A stretch of DNA of 64,000 nt. Origin: Sedimentitalea sp042687825. Its GTDB lineage: Bacteria; Pseudomonadota; Alphaproteobacteria; Rhodobacterales; Rhodobacteraceae. The stretch lies in the NCBI RefSeq assembly GCF_042687825.1, contig NZ_JBHUQE010000001.1:301874-365873 (forward strand), in the 5' to 3' direction. This document shows positions 59,459 through 64,000 of this stretch, piece by piece. Position 1 is the first letter of the stretch, and the number at the start of each line of letters is the position of its first letter. Made by a program: the position numbers and the translations under genes. Under the pieces are notes generated by a model. That model was not told the DNA's origin, did not search any database, and saw nothing but the letters and a program-made list of their open reading frames with translations.

Positions 59459-60781
59459 CTAACTGGCGACCTTTGCCGGCGGTGCCCCATGCGCCGCGCG
59501 GATCAGTTCCGATGGCTTCGGCCCCCCGGTTGCCCAATCCAACAGCTCGACCGTGTGCACCACCGGCACACTGGTGCCCGAGCCGATCTGCATCATGCAA
59601 CCGATATTTCCCGCGGCAATCAGGTCCGGCGATCCGGCCTGCAGCGTTTGGATCTTGCGCACCTTCAACTGGCTGGAAATCTCCGGCTGCATCAGGTTGT
59701 AGGTGCCGGCCGAGCCGCAGCACAGATGACTGTCGGCGGGTTCCACCACCCGGAACCCGGCCCGTTTCAGCAGGTCCTTGGGCGCGGTCTTGATCTGCTG
59801 GCCGTGCTGCAGCGAACAAGCGGAATGATAGGCCACCGTCAGGCCCTTGTCTTCGCCCTCGGGCAGTCCGAGCCTTGTCAATACCTCGCTGATATCCATC
59901 GCAATGCTTGCGACGCGGGCGGCATCGGCGGCCAGCGGGTGGTTGCGGAACATGTGGCCGTAATCCTTGACCGTGGTGCCGCAACCCGAGGTGTTGATGA
60001 CGATTGCATCCAGCCCCTGACCGTCGATTTCGGCCGCCCATGCCCGAATGTTGCGGGCGGCCGTGGCATGGCTTTCCGCCTGCTTTCCCATGTGATGGGT
60101 CAGCGCGCCGCAACACCCGGCGCCCGCCGCCACCACCACCTCGCAGCCGAACCGGCGCAGGATGCGGATGGTGGCGTCATTGATATCGGTGTTCAGCGCC
60201 CGTTGCGCACAGCCGGTCATCAGGGCCACCCGCATCCGTTGCGGTGCCTGGGGCGCAAAGCTTTGCGGTGCGTCGTTGCGGCTGACCGGCGGTATGGTTC
60301 TGGGCGCCATCTGCAGCATCGCCTGCAACCGGGCATCCGGTATCAGCCGCGTGAACGGCCGGCCCAGTTTCGCCGCCCGCAGCGCCAGCCGAAAGCGTGT
60401 CGGATAGGGCAGAATTCGCGCCAGCAGCCAGCGCAGCGCCCGATCGCCGATCGGGCGGTGGTAATGCGCCTCGATATAGGTCCGGGCGTGATCCACCAGA
60501 TGCATGTAATGCACCCCTGATGGACAGGTGGTCATGCAGGCCAGACAGCCGAGACAACGGTCGATATGCCTGACGGTCCGGGCGTCGGGTACCCGTTCGT
60601 TTTCCAGCATGTCCTTGATCAGATAGATGCGACCGCGCGGGCTGTCCAACTCGTCGCCCAGCACCTGATAGGTCGGGCAGGTCGCCGTGCAAAACCCGCA
60701 ATGCACGCAATTGCGCAGAATCTGGTTGCTGCGCGCGAGGGCCGGATCGCGCAACTGATCCTCGGTGAACGTCGTCTGCAT
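59459..60781 (-). CDS. glcF: Glycolate oxidase iron-sulfur subunit GlcF
   Basis: The 440-residue protein has two ferredoxin-type [4Fe-4S] motifs, NCVHCGFCTATCPTY and RCLGCLACMTTCPSG, and two CCG domains (GAGCCGALTHHMG and SHLCCGSAGTYN). It passes electrons from the flavin subunits to the membrane quinone pool during glycolate oxidation to glyoxylate. It starts three bases after glcE ends, in the order glcD-glcE-glcF. Confidence 0.96.
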   Translation of the reverse strand: MQTTFTEDQLRDPALARSNQILRNCVHCGFCTATCPTYQVLGDELDSPRGRIYLIKDMLENERVPDARTVRHIDRCLGCLACMTTCPSGVHYMHLVDHARTYIEAHYHRPIGDRALRWLLARILPYPTRFRLALRAAKLGRPFTRLIPDARLQAMLQMAPRTIPPVSRNDAPQSFAPQAPQRMRVALMTGCAQRALNTDINDATIRILRRFGCEVVVAAGAGCCGALTHHMGKQAESHATAARNIRAWAAEIDGQGLDAIVINTSGCGTTVKDYGHMFRNHPLAADAARVASIAMDISEVLTRLGLPEGEDKGLTVAYHSACSLQHGQQIKTAPKDLLKRAGFRVVEPADSHLCCGSAGTYNLMQPEISSQLKVRKIQTLQAGSPDLIAAGNIGCMMQIGSGTSVPVVHTVELLDWATGGPKPSELIRAAHGAPPAKVAS

Positions 60782-60783
60782 GG

Positions 60784-61917
60784 CTAACCTCCGACCGGCT
60801 GGGCAGGAGACATCAGGCCCCTGTTGAACAGGTTGCGCGGATCGAACCGGGCACGCAATCCGGCGCTGATCGCCTCCAGGGCCGGCGATTGCGGCTGGAA
60901 CGTGCCCAACCGCGCCCGGGTCTCGGCGCTGGCCCGGACCAGCGTGGCATGACCGCCGAACCCGCCCAGCCTGCGCCGCAGGTCGGTGCCCTCGGGGGCG
61001 CAGGTCCAGATCAGCCCGCCGCCCCAGTCAAACAACAGCGCGTCGGTGTTCAGCCGGCGCGCGATGTCCGGGGCATCGCCGGGTTTGACCGACAGGCGCC
61101 AGACATCGCCTTGCCGATCGTGAAAGCAGCGAACATCGCGGATCGCCCGCCAGGCCTCTGCCGATTGCGCCGCACCGGAGAGTCGATCGACAGCGCCAAG
61201 CTCCCGCAGCCGCTCGGCCAGCCGCGCGCTGCGATAATCCACCGAATCGGCAAAACCCTCGACGCGCAGCAGCACTTCGGACTGCGCCGGATCATAGGCC
61301 GCACCCGTCAATTCGAACGGCGATCCCAGCGCCCGCGACATCACCTGCACTGCCTGCCTGCTGCCGTCCACGCGCAGATGCAGGGTCGCCTGGGTCTCGG
61401 GCCGCGGCAGGACTTTCAACGCAACCTCGGTCAACACCCCCAGCGTGCCCCAACTGCCCGCCATCAGCTTGACCAGATCATAGCCGGTGACATTCTTCAT
61501 CACCCGTCCACCGTTCCGGATCGCCGTGCCGTTGCCATCCACGAACCGGACCCCCAGCAGGTGGTCGCGGCAGGCCCCGGCCTGCACCCGTCGCGGTCCC
61601 GACACGTTGCCGGCGACGACGCCGCCAATCGTCGGCTCACCAGAGCAGTTCAATAGGCCCCGGTGATCCATCGGTTCAAAGGCCAGCTGCTGGTGCTCAG
61701 CGGCCAGCAGCGCCTCGATCCGGGCCACCGGCGTGCCCGCCGCCGCCGCCAGGGTCAAAGCACCGGGTTCATACAGTGTGACGCCGGTCAGTCCCGCCGT
61801 CGAAAGCCTTTGCCCGGGCACCGCCATGCCCCGCGTACTGCCGCCACAAATGGCCAGCGGCCCTGTCGCCGCCGCCACCTGTTCGGCCAGCTCGGCCTCG
61901 CTTTGCGCAGTTCCCAT
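60784..61917 (-). CDS. glcE: Glycolate oxidase FAD-binding subunit GlcE
   Basis: A 377-residue FAD-linked oxidase with PLAICGGSTRGMAVPG, EPTIGGVVAGNVSGPRRVQA and GGRVMKNVTGYDLVKLMAGS, the GlcE-type FAD signature. It pairs with GlcD and GlcF. The start at 61917 has AAGAGGAA just upstream. A palindromic element separates it from glcD. Confidence 0.95.
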   Translation of the reverse strand: MGTAQSEAELAEQVAAATGPLAICGGSTRGMAVPGQRLSTAGLTGVTLYEPGALTLAAAAGTPVARIEALLAAEHQQLAFEPMDHRGLLNCSGEPTIGGVVAGNVSGPRRVQAGACRDHLLGVRFVDGNGTAIRNGGRVMKNVTGYDLVKLMAGSWGTLGVLTEVALKVLPRPETQATLHLRVDGSRQAVQVMSRALGSPFELTGAAYDPAQSEVLLRVEGFADSVDYRSARLAERLRELGAVDRLSGAAQSAEAWRAIRDVRCFHDRQGDVWRLSVKPGDAPDIARRLNTDALLFDWGGGLIWTCAPEGTDLRRRLGGFGGHATLVRASAETRARLGTFQPQSPALEAISAGLRARFDPRNLFNRGLMSPAQPVGG

Positions 61918-61920
61918 ATT

Positions 61921-61977
61921 CCTCTTGCCTCAAATATCCCGGGGTGAATTGGCCAACGGCCAAGAGGGGCTGGCCCC
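61921..61977 (-). repeat. Palindromic intergenic element between glcD and glcE
   Basis: Two perfect small hairpins, GGGGC-CA-GCCCC (61977-61966) and TTGGCC-GTT-GGCCAA (61963-61949), are followed by CCCCGGGATATTTGAGGCAA leading to the glcE start. From memory, similar palindrome plus ATATTTGAGGCAA units recur between genes of Rhodobacterales genomes, so this may be one copy of a dispersed repeat. Only one copy was seen in this window. Confidence 0.45.
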
Positions 61978-61978
61978 T

Positions 61979-63427
61979 TTACTGCACAACGATGGCCGGT
62001 GTCCGGCGGTCCCTGGAGACAGCCAGCGGAAAAACCTTTGCCGGGTTCAACAACCAGGCCGGATCGAACACGTCCTTGACCGCCATCTGCGCCTCCAGAT
62101 CCGCTACAGTGTACTGATGCAGCATCAGGTCGCGCTTTTCGATACCCACGCCATGCTCTCCGGTCAGACAGCCCCCGACATCGACACACAGTTTCAGGAT
62201 CTCCGCCCCCATCGCCTCGCACTTCTCAAGATCGCCGGGCGCGTTGGCGTCAAACAGGATCAGCGGGTGCATGTTGCCATCGCCTGCATGGAACACGTTG
62301 CCCACATCCAGCCCGAATTCACGGCTCAACTCGCCGATGCGGCGCAGAACATGCGGCAGTTCAGACACCGGAATGGTACCGTCCAGACACATGTAGTCGT
62401 TGATCTGGCCGATGGCGCCAAAGGCGCTTTTTCGGCCCAGCCAGATTTTGGCGCTTTCCTCGGCTGACCGGCTTTCGCGCAGTTCGACCGGGTCGTGACG
62501 CCGTGCTATGTCGACGATCCGGGCCAGCTGCGCGTCGATTTCCGTCTCCGATCCCTCGACTTCGACGATCAGCAAGGCCTCGCAATCGGGATAGCCGGCA
62601 TTGGCGAAATTGTCGCTGGTGCGGATGCATAAACGGTCCATGAACTCGATCGCGACCGGCAGTATCCCGGAACGGATAATGTCGCTGACGCAGGCTCCGG
62701 CGACCTCGCTGCTGTCAAATCCCATCAGAACCGGGCGCGCGCCTTCCGGTTTGTGCAGGATGCGCAGGGTCGCCTCGGTCACGATGCCCAGCTGCCCCTC
62801 CGAGCCGCAGACCAGCCCCAGCAGATCCAGCCCACCGGAATCCAGATGCGCGCCGCCGATCTCGACCAAGGTGCCATCCATCAAGACCAGAGTGACCCCC
62901 AGCAGGTTGTTGGAGGTCACGCCGTATTTCAGGCAATGCGCCCCGCCGGAATTCATCGCGATGTTGCCGGCAATGGCGCAGGCCAGCTGGCTGGAGGGAT
63001 CGGGCGCGTAGAAAAAGCCCGCCTCTTCGACAGCACCGGTGACCGACAGGTTCGTGCGCCCTGCCTGAACCCGAATAACGCGATTGTCAAAATCGGTCTC
63101 CAGAACCGCGTTCATCCGCGCAACACCCAGCATGACGCAGTCCGCGGTCGGCAGAGCGCCCCCCGCCAGCGAGGTTCCGGCCCCGCGCGGCACCACCGGC
63201 ACCTTCTCTTCGTGACATATCTTCAGCACGTCGGATACCTGCTGCGTGGTGGATGGCAGCACCACCAGCATCGGCGGACAGCGATACGCGGTCAGTGCAT
63301 CGCATTCATAGGCGCGGGTCTCGGCAGGATCATGGATCACCGCATCCGGTCCCAGCACCTTTGACAGCCGCGTGACCAGCCGTGCCTTGCGGCCGAGTAT
63401 CTCGGGATTCGGGACCGGCATTTCCAT
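61979..63427 (-). CDS. glcD: Glycolate oxidase subunit GlcD (FAD-linked)
   Basis: The 482-residue protein has the FAD motif VVPRGAGTSLAGGALPTADC, the region IAGNIAMNSGGAHCLKYG, VCGSEGQLGIVTEATLRI, and a C-terminal FAD/GlcD domain with VGNVFHAGDGNMHPLILF and CLTGEHGVGIEKRDLM. It oxidises glycolate to glyoxylate with GlcE and GlcF. The start at 63427 (MEMPVPNPEI) has GGAGGT five bases upstream. A 21-bp palindrome lies just before it. Confidence 0.96.
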   Translation of the reverse strand: MEMPVPNPEILGRKARLVTRLSKVLGPDAVIHDPAETRAYECDALTAYRCPPMLVVLPSTTQQVSDVLKICHEEKVPVVPRGAGTSLAGGALPTADCVMLGVARMNAVLETDFDNRVIRVQAGRTNLSVTGAVEEAGFFYAPDPSSQLACAIAGNIAMNSGGAHCLKYGVTSNNLLGVTLVLMDGTLVEIGGAHLDSGGLDLLGLVCGSEGQLGIVTEATLRILHKPEGARPVLMGFDSSEVAGACVSDIIRSGILPVAIEFMDRLCIRTSDNFANAGYPDCEALLIVEVEGSETEIDAQLARIVDIARRHDPVELRESRSAEESAKIWLGRKSAFGAIGQINDYMCLDGTIPVSELPHVLRRIGELSREFGLDVGNVFHAGDGNMHPLILFDANAPGDLEKCEAMGAEILKLCVDVGGCLTGEHGVGIEKRDLMLHQYTVADLEAQMAVKDVFDPAWLLNPAKVFPLAVSRDRRTPAIVVQ

Positions 63428-63441
63428 GGCAACCTCCATAT

Positions 63442-63462
63442 TTGGTAAAATTTTATTACCAA
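63442..63462 (-). promoter_or_regulatory. 21-bp palindrome upstream of glcD, probable operator
   Basis: TTGGTAA and TTACCAA, exact inverses, flank the seven-base AT-only centre AATTTTA, immediately upstream of the glcD Shine-Dalgarno sequence. The half site TTGGT...ACCAA resembles FadR-type GntR operators but with a wider spacing. No regulator gene lies next to it in the window. Confidence 0.65.
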
Positions 63463-63507
63463 TTTGCCAATCTAGCAAGTCCTTTTGATCCGGCCTACAG
63501 TCCCGGC

Positions 63508-64000
63508 ATGACCACAGCCCAGACCCTCACCCTGTTTTCTCCGCTGGATTTCGTCGCGATCGCCCTGTTGCTGACGGGGGTGATTTGGATTGACTGGCGC
63601 ATCGAATCGCCGCCGGCGAACCGGCCCTCGGTCTCGTCGCTGATGATTGCCTTTCGCCGCGACTGGATGCACCAGATGGTCACCCGGGAACCGCGGGTCT
63701 TCGATGCCCAGCTGATCAGCAACCTGCGCCAGGGCACTGCCTTTTTTGCCTCGGCCACCATGATCGCCATTGGCGGTGGGTTTGCCGTGATCGGCAATAC
63801 CGACAAGCTGGCCGGGCTGGTCAGCGACCTGACACAGGGCAAGGCGCCGACCATCGTCTGGGAAATCAAGATCCTGCTGGTTCTGTTGTTTCTGGTGAAC
63901 GCCTTCCTGAAATTCGTCTGGGCGCATCGCCTGTTCGGATATTGTGCGGTGCTGATGGCGGCGGTGGACAACGATGCATCTTCCCCTCTGGCCTATGCGC
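63508..64000 (+). CDS. DUF599 family membrane protein (partial, runs off the right edge)
   Basis: The first 164 residues are present: a start MTTAQTLTLFSPLDFVAIAL followed by an N-terminal transmembrane segment, a charged loop with MIAFRRDWMHQMVTREPRVF and NLRQGTAFFASATMIAIGGG, and another helix, EIKILLVLLFLVNAFLKFVW. These match the DUF599 family of membrane proteins of unknown function. It is divergent from glcD and shares the AT-rich gap that holds the palindrome. There is no stop codon before the end of the window. Confidence 0.88.
   Translation, partial: MTTAQTLTLFSPLDFVAIALLLTGVIWIDWRIESPPANRPSVSSLMIAFRRDWMHQMVTREPRVFDAQLISNLRQGTAFFASATMIAIGGGFAVIGNTDKLAGLVSDLTQGKAPTIVWEIKILLVLLFLVNAFLKFVWAHRLFGYCAVLMAAVDNDASSPLAYA

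Overview
The window is a GC-rich, gene-dense stretch of an alphaproteobacterial chromosome. It most likely comes from the Rhodobacterales (Roseobacter/Rhodobacter group). The main reasons are a RegB-SenC-RegA redox cluster whose RegA has the length (184 aa) and C-terminal helix-turn-helix of Rhodobacter RegA, the hemD-mitofilin-hemY order, an Mcl1-type malyl-CoA lyase, and DUF2853, DUF1761 and YtoQ proteins typical of that order. A single N at 40404 inside an exact duplication shows the sequence is a draft assembly. No rRNA, tRNA, CRISPR array, prophage or plasmid origin was recognised.

Layout. 1-2.5 kb: overlapping minus-strand genes tsaE-amgK-murU-addB (tRNA t6A, peptidoglycan sugar recycling, recombination). 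2.6-7 kb: a PAS-only protein and the RegB/RegA redox two-component system with SenC. 7-9.7 kb: an HD hydrolase, ahcY with a strong terminator, and a candidate small RNA on the opposite strand. 9.7-20.3 kb: DUF2853, then DUF1761, EVE, YciI, gpsA and tsaD on the minus strand, then hemD-mitofilin-hemY on the plus strand, then pncA-pncB and trhO. 20.3-24.2 kb: a small degenerate island with an MFS gene, an internally deleted IS630-type element with terminal repeats, and a broken gamma-glutamyltransferase remnant, followed by thpR and a 2-hydroxyacid dehydrogenase. 24.3-29.5 kb: an SH3 protein, a histidine kinase/response regulator pair divergent from a DegP-like protease, and a CAP-domain protein. 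29.5-36.6 kb: Lrp/AsnC regulator divergent from ald, mscS beside a frameshifted mscL, ytoQ, a lysine-rich orphan, a GNAT protein and pheT. 36.8-41.1 kb: a D-amino-acid module (dat-dgcA-dgcN) divergent from mcl1. 41.1-44.6 kb: a DUF411 protein and ZntA divergent from ZntR, with a textbook 19-bp-spacer MerR-type promoter. 44.6-50.7 kb: panD with an in-frame amber codon, nadA-nadB-nadC and panB-panC. 50.7-59.4 kb: creatinase, an alpha/beta hydrolase, a succinate-semialdehyde dehydrogenase, an ECF sigma/VWA pair, an Hsp20 gene with a consensus heat-shock promoter, and two tandem trypsin-like proteases. 59.4-64 kb: glcD-glcE-glcF behind a 21-bp palindrome and the start of a DUF599 protein.

Functionally the window is mostly core metabolism: NAD by both de novo (nadABC) and salvage (pncAB) routes, pantothenate (panBC, with panD broken or split), heme (hemD, HemY), glycolate and glyoxylate/malyl-CoA carbon flow (glcDEF, mcl1), and D-glutamate catabolism (dgcN, dgcA, dat). 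I did not see a clear new defence or mobile system. The points most worth checking are the split panD, the candidate small RNA at 9.3-9.4 kb, the paired trypsin-like proteases with a shared C-terminal tail, the sigma/VWA pair, and the assembly error in mcl1.
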